Positions 8,227-17,313 of a DNA stretch of 64,000 nt are shown here, piece by piece; positions within the stretch are counted from its first letter, which is position 1, and every line of letters starts with the position of its first letter. The notes under the pieces were generated by a model. The model did no database searches and was not told where the DNA came from. It saw nothing but the letters and a program-made list of their open reading frames with translations. The DNA comes from Gottschalkia acidurici 9a (GTDB lineage: Bacteria > Bacillota > Clostridia > Tissierellales > Gottschalkiaceae), in NCBI RefSeq assembly GCF_000299355.1, contig NC_018664.1:591115-655114 (forward strand), written 5' to 3'. The translations under genes and the position numbers were made by a program.

Positions 8227-9272
8227 TGAAGCTATTTAATAGACTTTTTCCTGACTGGTGGTTGACACTGATTATCTATGTCTTTGTATTAATGATACTA
8301 GCATCATTAATTATGGCTGGAGTTTCACTTATGCTATTAAAGCTTGAACTGTTCACACTAGGAGAGCCAAATTTTATTGCTGGCGTAATTGCTTTTACTA
8401 TCACTAGTATTTTATTAGGTACAATTATGACAGCTATAGTGGGAAAAAGACTTATGTCTCCTATAATTTTACTAACAAAAGCTACTAAAGAAATTGCAAA
8501 AGGTAACTTTGATGTTTCTGTACCTGAATATCCTGTACCTATAAACTTTGATCATCTGATTCAGGATTTTAATAAAATGGCTTTAGAGCTGAAGGGAATT
8601 GAAATGCTGAGAACAGATTTTATAGCTAATGTTTCTCATGAGTTTAAGACACCAATTGCTTCAATTAAAGGTTACGCTACTCTTCTTCAAGATGAAAACA
8701 TTTCAACTGAGGAACGGCATGAATATACACAAATGATTATAGACAGTACTAACCAGCTTTCTAAGCTTTCATCTAATATTTTGAGCTTATCCAAGTTGGA
8801 GAATCAAGAAATCGTGATGGATAAAGCTCCATTTCAACTTGATGAGCAAATTAGACAAGCATTTTTAATGTTAGAGCCACAGTGGAGTCAGAAGAATATT
8901 CGAGTTTATCCTGAATTAAGTCCAGTTATTTATTGTGGAAATGCTGACTTAATGATGCAGATATGGCTAAATATCATTGGAAACGCAATAAAATTTACTA
9001 ACGAATTTGGATCAATTTTTGCTGAGCTATATGTACAGAATAATGATATATATATTATATTTTCAGATACGGGTGTTGGCATGTCACCAGAAGTACAAGA
9101 ACATATCTTTGAAAAGTTCTACCAAGGAAATCATAATAGATCTACAGAGGGAAATGGACTTGGTCTTTCCTTAGTTAAGCGTATTGTTGACTTATGTTAT
9201 GGAACTATAGATGTTCAAAGTAAACCTAATATTGGGACTACATTTACTATAATTCTTCCATTTAAAGAGTAA
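8226..9272 (+). CDS. Sensor histidine kinase
   Basis: A 348-residue kinase. Two membrane helices (about 13-37 and 54-78) enclose a very short outside loop. A HAMP linker follows, then the dimerisation domain with the phospho-accepting His in NVSHEFKTPIASIKGY near residue 138. The catalytic ATPase domain carries the N box (NIIGNAIKFTN) and glycine boxes (DTGVGMS, GNGLGLSLVK). The tiny sensor loop is typical of kinases that take their cue from a partner transporter or within the membrane. It is cotranscribed with the regulator at 7555, and an ABC/FtsX transporter follows 160 bases on. This layout fits antimicrobial-peptide sensing, which is an inference. Confidence 0.9.
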   Translation: MKLFNRLFPDWWLTLIIYVFVLMILASLIMAGVSLMLLKLELFTLGEPNFIAGVIAFTITSILLGTIMTAIVGKRLMSPIILLTKATKEIAKGNFDVSVPEYPVPINFDHLIQDFNKMALELKGIEMLRTDFIANVSHEFKTPIASIKGYATLLQDENISTEERHEYTQMIIDSTNQLSKLSSNILSLSKLENQEIVMDKAPFQLDEQIRQAFLMLEPQWSQKNIRVYPELSPVIYCGNADLMMQIWLNIIGNAIKFTNEFGSIFAELYVQNNDIYIIFSDTGVGMSPEVQEHIFEKFYQGNHNRSTEGNGLGLSLVKRIVDLCYGTIDVQSKPNIGTTFTIILPFKE

Positions 9273-9432
9273 TATTAAAAATATTTCATAATTATTTTCA
9301 GCTGAGTTTATATTCAGTTTAACTTTATGAAATATAATTTAGCATATATCAAAAGCATATGATACTACCTGTAGTTATCATTTGAAGGAATCAATGCATT
9401 TTGGATAATACAAGCTAGAAAGGATAGATGAT

Positions 9433-11829
9433 ATGTTAGAGCTTAAACATATTAGAAAAACTTATAAAATAGGAGATATAGAAACAAAGGCACTCGATGA
9501 CATAAGTGTAGCATTCCGTGAAAAAGAATTTGTAGCCATACTTGGTACAAGTGGTTCTGGTAAAACTACATGCTTAAATATTATCGGAGGGCTAGATAGA
9601 TATGACTCGGGAGACCTTATTATTAAGGGAAAGAAAACTAAAGATTTTAAAGATAGTGACTGGGACGCATATAGAAATAATTCTATAGGATTTGTATTTC
9701 AAAGCTATAATCTAATTCCGCATTTAAGTATCGTTGCTAATGTTGAGTTAGGTATGACACTAAGCGGAGTTTCCAAAGAAAGAAAAAATGAACGTGCTAT
9801 TGAAGTATTAGAACAAGTTGGATTGAAGGATCATCTTCATAAAAAGCCAAATCAACTTTCTGGTGGACAAATGCAACGTGTTGCTATTGCTCGTGCACTA
9901 GCAAACGATCCGGAAATTCTACTATGTGACGAGCCAACGGGAGCTCTGGATACCGCGACTAGTGTTCAGATCATGGAACTTATTAAAAATGTGGCAAAAG
10001 ATCGTCTAGTTATTATGGTTACTCATAATCCTGAGCTAGCAGAACAGTATGCAGATCGTACTATTCGTTTTAAAGATGGTCATATTATATCTGATACGAA
10101 TCGATATAAGGAAGATACGAAATCTGAAGGGTTTAATCTGAAAAAAACAAGCATGAACTTTCTAACGGCATTAAGTCTTTCGTTCAATAATATTCGTACT
10201 AAGAAAGGACGTACGTTTTTAACTGCATTTGCTTCTAGTATAGGAATAATTGGAATTGCTTTAGTCCTAGCCTTATCAAATGGATTCAATAAGCAAATTG
10301 ATAGCTTTGAATCTACCACTTTATCTGGTTTTCCTATTATGATTAATCAGACAACTGCTAATATTGATATGGAACAGATGAGAGAGCAAAACAAAGAAGC
10401 ACTTGGAAAAACTGAAAAAGAAGGCAAGTATCCAACTGATAAAGTGATTTATCCATACGATCCTAATGACAACAATATGATTCACACTAATGTAATTACA
10501 GATGATTATATGAATTATATAGAGAACATAGATTCATCACTTTTGTCAGGAGTTTCTTATACAAGACTTGTAAATATGAATATGCTTAATAAGGATATAA
10601 GTGGAGATGATGTGTCTGTTGTAAAATCTTCTTCAATTAACTTTACAGCTTATCCAACAAACCTTGATAAAAACAAAAAAAGTTATCTTGAAATGAATTA
10701 TGATTTACTTGCTGGAAAATATCCAAAGGATATGAAAGATTTAGTGCTCATAGTTGATGGCTACAATAAGTTAGATATTTCTGTTTTAAAGGAATTGGGT
10801 ATAGACTCTAATGCAGAAAGTATTAGTTTTGATGATCTTATAGGACATGAACTTAAAGTAGTTTTAAATGATGATTTTTATATTAAAAACGGATCACATT
10901 TTATAATGAATGCTTCTCCGGATGCATTGAAGGAACTGTATAATAGTGAAAATGCTATTACGCTAAAAATTTCAGGTATAATTCGTGCAAACAAAGATAA
11001 TAAGTTAGAAGCTTTACCAGCCGGTATAAGTTATTCTGATGAACTTTCTAAGTTTTTTATAGAAGATGCAAAAAAATCTGATATTGTTAAAAGTCAAATG
11101 AATGCTGACTATAATGTTTTAACTGGAGAAAGTTTTGCTGAAGATTTAAAAGGCGCAAATACGAATATTCCATCAGGAAGCCCTGTAACAATGATGCAAA
11201 GTGCTGGTGGCAGTAATAAACCAATGACAAAAGATGATATGTTGTCTGTACTTGGAGCAAAAGGTACTCCATATATGATTTCATTATATCCTACAAACTT
11301 TACTGCAAAAGGTGATGTTATTAAGTATCTTAATGACTGGAATGAAGGCAAGCCTATTGAAGAGCAAGTATTATATACTGACATGGCTCATACTTTTTCT
11401 TCTCTTTCAGGTGGGATTATGGATGCTATAACATTAGTGTTAATTGCTTTCGCAGCAGTTTCTCTTATAGTATCATTAATCATGATTGGTATTATTACCT
11501 ACATTTCTGTTCTCGAGCGTACGAAAGAAATAGGTATTTTAAGAGCACTCGGTGGTAGAAAGAAAGATATTACTCGTGTATTTAATGCCGAGACATTTAT
11601 TATAGGTACTTTTTCCGGGTTACTAGGAATAGGAATTGCATATTTACTGACAATTCCAGTTAATATAATACTAGAAGACGTTACAGACTTAGTTAATGTA
11701 GCACAACTTAATCCGCTTCATGCTATTCTTCTAGTTGTTATCAGTGTTTTACTGACAATGCTTGGTGGAGCTATTCCAGCAAAGATGGCTTCAAATAAAG
11801 ACCCTGTTGAATCATTACGTTCTGAATAA
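9433..11829 (+). CDS. ABC transporter, fused ATPase and FtsX-type permease (MacB-like)
   Basis: A single 798-residue chain. Residues 1-225 are a LolD/MacB-type ATPase with Walker [10 protein letters not shown], signature [15 protein letters not shown] and Walker [14 protein letters not shown] membrane helix at about 263-285 is followed by an extracellular domain of some 370 residues. Three C-terminal helices of the FtsX fold then run from about 660 to 780 ([20 protein letters not shown]). Such MacB-type machines do not pump across the membrane by the classical route; they drive mechanical work, peptide release or lipoprotein handling. It lies behind the two-component genes and a terminator closes it. 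Peptide resistance is the likely role. Confidence 0.9.
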   Translation: MLELKHIRKTYKIGDIETKALDDISVAFREKEFVAILGTSGSGKTTCLNIIGGLDRYDSGDLIIKGKKTKDFKDSDWDAYRNNSIGFVFQSYNLIPHLSIVANVELGMTLSGVSKERKNERAIEVLEQVGLKDHLHKKPNQLSGGQMQRVAIARALANDPEILLCDEPTGALDTATSVQIMELIKNVAKDRLVIMVTHNPELAEQYADRTIRFKDGHIISDTNRYKEDTKSEGFNLKKTSMNFLTALSLSFNNIRTKKGRTFLTAFASSIGIIGIALVLALSNGFNKQIDSFESTTLSGFPIMINQTTANIDMEQMREQNKEALGKTEKEGKYPTDKVIYPYDPNDNNMIHTNVITDDYMNYIENIDSSLLSGVSYTRLVNMNMLNKDISGDDVSVVKSSSINFTAYPTNLDKNKKSYLEMNYDLLAGKYPKDMKDLVLIVDGYNKLDISVLKELGIDSNAESISFDDLIGHELKVVLNDDFYIKNGSHFIMNASPDALKELYNSENAITLKISGIIRANKDNKLEALPAGISYSDELSKFFIEDAKKSDIVKSQMNADYNVLTGESFAEDLKGANTNIPSGSPVTMMQSAGGSNKPMTKDDMLSVLGAKGTPYMISLYPTNFTAKGDVIKYLNDWNEGKPIEEQVLYTDMAHTFSSLSGGIMDAITLVLIAFAAVSLIVSLIMIGIITYISVLERTKEIGILRALGGRKKDITRVFNAETFIIGTFSGLLGIGIAYLLTIPVNIILEDVTDLVNVAQLNPLHAILLVVISVLLTMLGGAIPAKMASNKDPVESLRSE

Positions 11830-11842
11830 ACTAATAAACAAA

Positions 11843-11880
11843 ACCGCCAATCCACTTTTGGAAAGGCGGTTTTATTATAT
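11843..11880 (+). terminator. Terminator after ABC transporter gene
   Basis: AAACCGCC pairs with GGCGGTTT, followed by TATTATAT. The loop contains AATCCA...TGGA as in the terminator at 6276-6312. Confidence 0.75.
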
Positions 11881-12260
11881 ATAATTAGATTGTTGAATAA
11901 CTATTTTTATCATCAGTAAAAGTACAGTTTTACATAACTTTAATATAAAAGCTTTAAAAAATTATAGTATATAATATTGTTATTTACTCGTTTCGTTATT
12001 TCTAAATTTAGCTATTTAACAGGATATAATATTTTAAGAATAAGTTATGGATTAGAAAATCCAAGATTATATGGTTTTAACAAATATAAGTCTCATGTAA
12101 TGTGGACTATACTATTATATTTAATTGAAAAATTATTAGATAAAAATCAAGGGGTTAAGTGTAATAAGTTTTCTTTGAATAAATAAGAATCAATTTATAT
12201 TAGTAAAACTTATACTCAGAAAAGTTAAATTATTTAACAACCTATAAAATAAATAAAAAG
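11881..12260. other. Intergenic stretch without a supported gene
   Basis: About 380 AT-rich bases. A 69-codon TTG-started frame at 11977-12186 has no ribosome site and no recognisable family, so I do not call it a gene. It could be a relic. Confidence 0.4.
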
Positions 12261-12289
12261 TGAACCTTTTATATAAATCAGACCAATAC
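12261..12289 (+). promoter_or_regulatory. Putative ECF-type promoter of the second sigma gene
   Basis: TGAACCTTTT at 12261 followed by GACCAATAC at 12281 resembles the -35 and -10 parts of ECF promoters, though GACC departs from the usual CGTC. It lies about 70 bases before the sigma start, so autoregulation is possible. Confidence 0.35.
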
Positions 12290-12351
12290 ATTATGTAAGC
12301 AGCTTGCAAAACAAATTTTCAATTTAAATGCTTAGAAAGGAGGAAAAAATA

Positions 12352-12987
12352 TTGTCAGACCAGTCAAAAGAAAAAGACTACGAGCTTTATAAGCATATAA
12401 AAGAGATGAGAGATGGCTCAATCGAATCTTTTGACTTTATTTATAATGAAACTAGTAGTGATGTTTATAGATTGATTTCAATGATTGTTTATAATCACAT
12501 GGATAGAGAGGATATTATGAATGAAGTTTATGTTCAATTGTGGAGTTCAATTAATAATTATAACTTAGATAAACCTTTTCGAGCATGGCTTCATGGAATA
12601 ACTATTCGTCAAATTAGTAATTTTAGAAGAAAAAATTGGCGTGTTTTTCGGATCTTTGAAAAACAACGTTCAATGCTAAGTAGAGAGGATATGAGTTATG
12701 AGCCAAACATTGTTCACTCTGAATTAGAAAGTAAAATAATGGAGTTGATTAATAGTTTATCAGATAAACTAAAAGCAGTAATAGTTTTAAGATACTGTTA
12801 TGATTATTCACTGCAAGAGATTGCAGATATATTAGAAGTACCTTTGGGAACGGTAAAATCAAGACATCACTCGGCTTTGAAGCAGTTAAAAAGGCGGATA
12901 GATTTAATAAATAATGTGGATGGAGGTCGCGAAGATAAAGAATGGATATTGAAAAAAATTAAAAGAACAATTGTCAAACTATGCTGA
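12352..12987 (+). CDS. ECF sigma factor
   Basis: About 211 residues. Region 2 is at about 15-95 (FDFIYNETSSDVYRLIS, DREDIMNEVYVQLW, FRAWLHGITIRQISNFRRK). Region 4 is at about 135-190 with the helix-turn-helix YSLQEIADILEVPLGTVKSR. AAAGGAGG lies eight bases before a TTG at 12352, which I take as the start. An ATG at 12328 overlaps the ribosome site and is less likely. The C-terminal end overlaps the next gene. The sigma frame runs past an A7 run at 12952-12958; with one more A it would end at once in KKN. See the next gene. Promoters controlled by this factor are not known. Confidence 0.85.
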   Translation: MSDQSKEKDYELYKHIKEMRDGSIESFDFIYNETSSDVYRLISMIVYNHMDREDIMNEVYVQLWSSINNYNLDKPFRAWLHGITIRQISNFRRKNWRVFRIFEKQRSMLSREDMSYEPNIVHSELESKIMELINSLSDKLKAVIVLRYCYDYSLQEIADILEVPLGTVKSRHHSALKQLKRRIDLINNVDGGREDKEWILKKIKRTIVKLC

Positions 12988-13729
12988 CAGCATAGAGTGT
13001 CCTGAACAAGCATATTTTAAAACACGAAACTTGTATATAAATAATGTTATTAGAAAAGGAGAGCAAAGATTTATGAAAAAGAAAATTATATTAAGTACCG
13101 CAGCTTTAGCAATAGCAGTAATACTTCCTTTAGGGGCACTTGCAGCGCCACGTATTATTGAAGCGTTTAAAACAGTAATTATTCAAGAGGAAAATGTTGA
13201 TATGAAATTATCGGAATATATTCCAGACAGTTCTAACCTTACTTCTGTTCAACAAACAGCTTTAAACAAAATTTATACAGCGTTCCCTGAATTAAAAGAA
13301 TTTGATATTACAGGTATTAATGCAGGTGAAGGAAGAGTAGATTATGAAATAATGAATTGGAGTTCAATTCAATTAGAAAAAGATGGTCTTAAATTTGTAT
13401 TTGATATTGATAATGCAACAGGTGAATTTCATCATGTTGGCAGATATAACTGGAATGAGAACTATAAAGAAATGAGTAAAGAAGATATTGTTCTTCAAGC
13501 AAAAGCAATGATTGGAAGCTTGTATTCAGATATTGATTCATATTCTTATGAGTTTAAAGATTTTTATGGTAACCTTCCAAATGAAAAACTACAAGAAGCG
13601 GAAAAACAAGGGATTAAGATTGACACAAATAAAAAATATCTTGAGTTTTCAAAAGAAGATAGTGATATCTACTTCAAAGTTGATTACTCAGAAGATGGAC
13701 AATTATCAATTGGAGTTTTGAATAAATAA
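12942..13729 (+). CDS. Probable anti-sigma factor, start frameshifted in an A-run
   Basis: A membrane-anchored protein of about 250 residues. A cytoplasmic part with SNYADSIECPEQAYFKTRN is followed by a helix at about 13073-13140 (KIILSTAALAIAVILPLGAL) and an extracellular domain of about 190 residues with no family I recognise. Position behind and overlapping an ECF sigma gene argues for an anti-sigma factor. The natural start seems to be the ATG at 12942 (MDIEK), but it meets a stop at 12960. One extra A in the A7 run at 12952-12958 would join it to KLKEQLSNYADS in the long frame. As written, translation could begin at the TTG at 12971, or at the ATG at 13073, which would lose the cytoplasmic part. 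Confidence 0.65.
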
Positions 13730-13742
13730 TTATATACTACTT

Positions 13743-13776
13743 TAACCACTTAACAAAAGTTAAGTGGTTTTTATTT
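13743..13776 (+). terminator. Terminator after sigma/anti-sigma pair
   Basis: AACCACTTAAC pairs with GTTAAGTGGTT, followed by TTTATTTTATT. Confidence 0.8.
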
Positions 13777-13793
13777 TATTGTATAAAGAAAAC

Positions 13794-14236
13794 CACCAGC
13801 TATGCTGGTGAGTTCTGAAGAGCTTAAGCGTTGCACAAAAAACCTCCATTTGATTAGAATAGAATAGGTTTCACCGACCAATTCAAATATCAAAAGGAGG
13901 TTATCCTAAGTGGATAGTAATAGAATTAGTACATACAAAATGGAATTGTAAGTACTATATAGTTTTTGCACCTAAGTTTAGAAGAAAAGTGATATATGGT
14001 AAAAAGAAAACAGAGATAGGAAAAATATTAACACAGTTATGTGAATGGAAAGGAGTTCGAATAATTGAGGCTAATGCATGTGTAGATCATATACATATGT
14101 TAGTATCTATTCCATCAAAGATGAGTGTGTCAGGCTTTGTATGATATTTAAAAGGAAAAAGTAGTCTTATGATATTTGAAAAATTTGCAGACTTGAAATA
14201 TAGATATGGAAACAGACATTTCTGGTTCAGAGGATA
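13794..14236 (+). mobile_element. IS200/IS605-family element, truncated
   Basis: The left end is recognisable by the subterminal hairpin CACCAGC-TAT-GCTGGTG at 13794-13810, the usual form of IS200/IS605 ends. It is followed by the leader and a ribosome site (AAAGGAGG at 13893) before a transposase reading frame. The right end is missing: at about 14231-14236 the sequence switches to the 3' part of a sodium:alanine symporter gene. Confidence 0.8.
13910..14236 (+). pseudogene. tnpA: IS200-type transposase TnpA, broken
   Basis: A Y1/HUH single-strand transposase remnant. The frame reads TKWNCKYYIVFAPKFRRK, then CVDHIHMLVSIPSKMS with the metal-binding His-x-His, then YLKGKSSLMIFEKFADLKY and NRHFWFRGYY. 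There are three defects: a one-base shift near 13925 between the GTG start and the body, a TGA at 14142 where the family has an ordinary codon, and loss of the C-terminal helix that carries the catalytic tyrosine. After RGYY the frame continues without interruption into symporter sequence (FFAESNVK). It cannot be active. Confidence 0.85.
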
Positions 14237-14510
14237 TTACTTCTTTGCTGAATCCAATGTTAAGTTAGTATTTAATTCTAAGGCTAAAACATTAAAAACA
14301 TTTAAATTTTTAGTTATAGTAGCATTAGTAATAGGTACTTTAATAGATGCTACATTTGTATGGAAGTTAGCAGATATGTTCATGGGTATAATGGCCATAC
14401 CAAACATTATAGCATTGTTTATATTATCTGGAGAAGTTCGAAAAATACTTTATGATTATGATAAGATATATGTAACTAAAGATAAAGGTATTGTTAAAAA
14501 AGTTTCTTAG
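14231..14510 (+). pseudogene. Second, 5'-truncated copy of a sodium:alanine symporter gene
   Basis: The last 90 or so codons of an AGCS carrier, about 90% identical at the nucleotide level to the end of the gene at 2-490 up to the divergent tails. No upstream part is present; the fragment is fused in frame to the decayed IS200 transposase. The tail (ATKDKGIVKKVS-like end against AKDFAKKGV) and the downstream spacer differ from the first copy, so this is a diverged paralogue rather than a fresh duplication. No function is expected. Confidence 0.8.
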
Positions 14511-14599
14511 TTGAAAAAGTTCCATTAAAATATTAAGATTAAAAAATATTTTGGTTATTAATTAACACTAGATACAGAATGGAATTTAGGGGTGATGAA

Positions 14600-15040
14600 G
14601 TGAAAGTCGCAATAATATACGGAAGTAAGTCAGACGAAGAAGTAATGAATGGTGCAAGTGAAGCACTAGATAAGTTTAGTATAGAGTATGAAGTGTTTGT
14701 TATTTCAGCCCATAGAAATCCAAAACTACTATTAGAAACTATAGAAAGAGTTGAAAAGTTAGGCTGTGAATGTATAATATCGGGAGCAGGACTATCTGCT
14801 CACTTACCTGGATTTATAGCTTCAAATACAATACTACCAGTAATAGGAGTGCCAATAAATGTAGAGCTAAATGGATTTGATTCACTACTATCTATAGTTC
14901 AAATGCCAAAACCAATACCTGTTGCTACAGTAGGAATAAACAATAGTTATAATGCTGGAATACTGGCTGCTCAAATACTATCACTAAAGTATAAAAGTAT
15001 AAAAGAAAGTCTAATAAAGTATAGAACCGTGGAGAGTTGA
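14600..15040 (+). CDS. purE: PurE-type 5-(carboxyamino)imidazole ribonucleotide mutase
   Basis: About 146 residues, the usual length of PurE, which forms CAIR in purine synthesis. Landmarks are the substrate-binding IIYGSKSDEEVM at the N-terminus, ISAHRNP near residue 40 and the loop GAGLSAHLPGFIAS near 73. The loop usually reads GAGGAAHLPG, so this is a somewhat divergent version. I chose the GTG at 14600, because AGGGGTGATGAA precedes it and the fold begins there; an ATG at 14579 would add seven residues. No other purine gene is adjacent. It converges on pyrE-thiC. ThiC consumes AIR, a purine intermediate just before CAIR. Confidence 0.8.
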   Translation: MKVAIIYGSKSDEEVMNGASEALDKFSIEYEVFVISAHRNPKLLLETIERVEKLGCECIISGAGLSAHLPGFIASNTILPVIGVPINVELNGFDSLLSIVQMPKPIPVATVGINNSYNAGILAAQILSLKYKSIKESLIKYRTVES

Positions 15041-15058
15041 CTCCACGGTTCTATATTT
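15020..15058. terminator. Bidirectional terminator between purE and pyrE
   Basis: TATAGAACCGTGGAG and CTCCACGGTTCTATA form a strong stem overlapping both gene ends. It can stop transcription from either side. Confidence 0.8.
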
Positions 15059-15611
15059 TACATGGTTGTATAGGTAAGTTTTTTTTACAAAAAGGACATT
15101 CGTATTCTTCATAGCTTTTGAGATCTAGATTTATACAGCTATAAATTTTCTTATCTAATGTTATATTTTCTTTATTTACCATACAAGCGATCCCAACAAC
15201 TTCTCCACCCAACTCTTCTACTAGATTTATAGTTTCGGAAACTGTTTTTCCACTAGTTATGACATCTTCTGCTATAAGAATTTTTTGACTATTCTTAATT
15301 TCAAAATCTTTTCCTAAAGTCATTTTTCCAGATACTTTTTCTATATATATCATAGGTTTATTTAGTTGCCTTGCTAACTCGTATGATATTAAAATACCAC
15401 CTATTGCAGGGCCAAGAATAATATCGAAATTTAAATTAGAATTTTTAATTTTCTTTGCAACTATTTCTATAAACTCCATAGATTTATCAGGGTACTGTAG
15501 CAATCTTGCACATTGTATATATATATCACTATGTTTTCCTGATGGTAGTACAAAGTGTCCTCTTTGGAATGCTCCGAATTTTTGTAGAACTTTTAATATA
15601 TCACTCTTCAT
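15051..15611 (-). CDS. pyrE: Orotate phosphoribosyltransferase
   Basis: 186 residues. It joins orotate to PRPP to give OMP in pyrimidine synthesis. The PRPP-binding motif is ILIAEDVITSGKTVSE near residue 110; FVLPSGKHSDIYIQC near 20 is typical of the family. The C-terminus ends in a CPFC motif seen in the short clostridial and thermophile-type PyrE. It starts 11 bases after the thiC stop with only a weak ribosome site and no promoter in between, so it depends on the thiC transcript and therefore probably on the TPP riboswitch. No other pyr gene is in the window. Confidence 0.85.
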   Translation of the reverse strand: MKSDILKVLQKFGAFQRGHFVLPSGKHSDIYIQCARLLQYPDKSMEFIEIVAKKIKNSNLNFDIILGPAIGGILISYELARQLNKPMIYIEKVSGKMTLGKDFEIKNSQKILIAEDVITSGKTVSETINLVEELGGEVVGIACMVNKENITLDKKIYSCINLDLKSYEEYECPFCKKNLPIQPCKI

Positions 15612-15622
15612 AAAACTTTAGA

Positions 15623-16930
15623 CTAATCTCTTAAAATATTAATATCTTCGCCATTTAATATCTTTTTCATATTTCTCATTGAACACATCTTTCCACACAT
15701 AGTACAGCTATCTTCATGCTCTGGTGTTGACTCCGCTCTATATCTTCTAGCTTTTTCAGGATCTATAGAAAGCTCAAACATCTTTTCCCAATCTAGATCT
15801 GCTCTAGCTTTACTCATTTCATTGTCCCAATCTCTAGCACCTTTTATTCCATTTGCAATATCTGCTGCATGAGCTGCTATTTTACTAGCTATAATACCTT
15901 CTTTCATATCATCTAAATTAGGCAGTCTTAAATGTTCGGCTGGAGTTACATAGCATAAAAAATCTGCACCGTTAGATGCTGCAATTGCTCCACCTATAGC
16001 ACTAGTTATATGATCGTACCCTGGAGTTATATCTGTAACTAGGGGCCCAAGTACATAGAACGGTGCTCCATGACACAATCTTTTTTCCAACATCATATTT
16101 CCTGCTATTTCATTTATAGCCATATGTCCTGGTCCTTCTATCATAACTTGTACATTTTTTTCCCAAGCTCTTTTTGTGAGCTCTCCTAATACTATAAGCT
16201 CTTCTACCTGAGATGCATCTGTAGAGTCTGCTATACTACCAGGTCTACAAGCATCGCCTAAACTTAGTGTTACATCGTACTTCTCACATATGTCTAATAC
16301 TTTATCAAAATATTCATAAAAAGGATTTTCTTTCTTGTTAAGTTCCATCCAAGCAAACAATAGGCTTCCACCTCTTGATACTATATGTGTAATTCTTTTG
16401 TTCTTTTTAAATCTTTCAGCTGTAGCTTTATTTATTCCAGCATGAATAGTCATAAAATCTACACCATCTTTAGCGTGTTTTTCTACCACATTTAAGAATT
16501 CCTTCTCACTTATGTCCTGTAGTTCTTTATCATAAAACCCTACAGCATCATAAATAGGAACTGTACCTATCATGGCTTTTGAATAGTCTATAAGTCTTTG
16601 TCTAAACTCTTCTGTCTTTCCAAATGAGCTTAAATCCATTATTGCTTCTGCTTTTAGCTCTATAGATTTTTTTACCTTCTTCATCTCCAAGTCAATATTT
16701 TGACAATCTTTAGATATACCTAAGTTTACATTAACTTTAGTTTTAAGTCCTTGCCCTATTCCTTCTGGATCTAAACTTTTATGATTTTTGTTGGCAGGTA
16801 TTACTACCTTACCCTCTGCAATTAATTCTCTTAGTGTTTCTAAATCCATTTGCTCCTTTTCAGCTACTATTTTCATTTCTTTAGTTAATATTCCTTTTTT
16901 AGCAGCATCCATTTGTGTTGTATAACTCAT
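15623..16930 (-). CDS. thiC: Phosphomethylpyrimidine synthase ThiC
   Basis: 435 residues, the size of the clostridial form. A radical-SAM enzyme that rearranges AIR into HMP phosphate, the pyrimidine half of thiamine. Visible landmarks are DFMTIHAGI near residue 170, [11 protein letters not shown] near 205, [14 protein letters not shown] near 285 and [13 protein letters not shown] near 310. The C-terminal iron-sulphur motif is [11 protein letters not shown] near residue 407. GGGGGAAGATAAA precedes the ATG. A terminator hairpin and TPP riboswitch lie directly upstream. It is cotranscribed with pyrE. Confidence 0.95.
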   Translation of the reverse strand: MSYTTQMDAAKKGILTKEMKIVAEKEQMDLETLRELIAEGKVVIPANKNHKSLDPEGIGQGLKTKVNVNLGISKDCQNIDLEMKKVKKSIELKAEAIMDLSSFGKTEEFRQRLIDYSKAMIGTVPIYDAVGFYDKELQDISEKEFLNVVEKHAKDGVDFMTIHAGINKATAERFKKNKRITHIVSRGGSLLFAWMELNKKENPFYEYFDKVLDICEKYDVTLSLGDACRPGSIADSTDASQVEELIVLGELTKRAWEKNVQVMIEGPGHMAINEIAGNMMLEKRLCHGAPFYVLGPLVTDITPGYDHITSAIGGAIAASNGADFLCYVTPAEHLRLPNLDDMKEGIIASKIAAHAADIANGIKGARDWDNEMSKARADLDWEKMFELSIDPEKARRYRAESTPEHEDSCTMCGKMCSMRNMKKILNGEDINILRD

Positions 16931-16951
16931 TTTATCTTCCCCCTATATTAT

Positions 16952-16989
16952 TAAAATAAAAAAAGGCTTACCGTAGTGGTAAGCCTTTT
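16952..16989 (-). terminator. Expression-platform terminator of the TPP riboswitch
   Basis: On the minus strand AAAAGGCTTACC pairs with GGTAAGCCTTTT, followed by a T-rich run before the thiC ribosome site. It is placed to end transcription early when TPP is bound. Confidence 0.8.
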
Positions 16990-17074
16990 GATTTGTTATA
17001 GACGAGTTTAATTGTATAGAAATTGTAATAAATCTTATATTTTCTATATAAATACTTTTATCGTTTATAAAATG

Positions 17075-17158
17075 AAAAGCTTCCCTACGATGGTACTAAC
17101 CACATCAGGTTCAAAGGGTCAGGACTTAACCTTCTCAGCAAAAGCTCCCCTAGCTATA
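17075..17158 (-). ncRNA. TPP riboswitch (THI element)
   Basis: Read on the minus strand: GGGGAGC, then the conserved TGCTGAGA near 17140-17133, then CTGACCCTTTGAACCTGAT near 17122-17104, then GTAGGGAAGC at the 3' side. These are the pyrimidine- and pyrophosphate-sensing cores of the thiamine pyrophosphate aptamer. It lies upstream of thiC-pyrE and its terminator at 16952-16989. Confidence 0.95.
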
Positions 17159-17313
17159 TTTTCTATTTTTTATATTATCAAACTAATTATATCATAGCTT
17201 AACTATCTATACTAGGTAATTACTAAATCTTTGACGAGTACTTTATGTTTTAATATAAGCTGAATAGGAGCATCAAATGTGGATAATATTAAAGATAAAA
17301 GAGGTGATTATAA

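Noticed and set aside
11977..12186. 69-codon open frame on the plus strand
   Set aside because: TTG start without any ribosome site, no recognisable family and AT-rich sequence; judged chance or a relic.
17012..17197. 61-codon open frame on the plus strand
   Set aside because: It is antisense to the TPP riboswitch and has no ribosome site.
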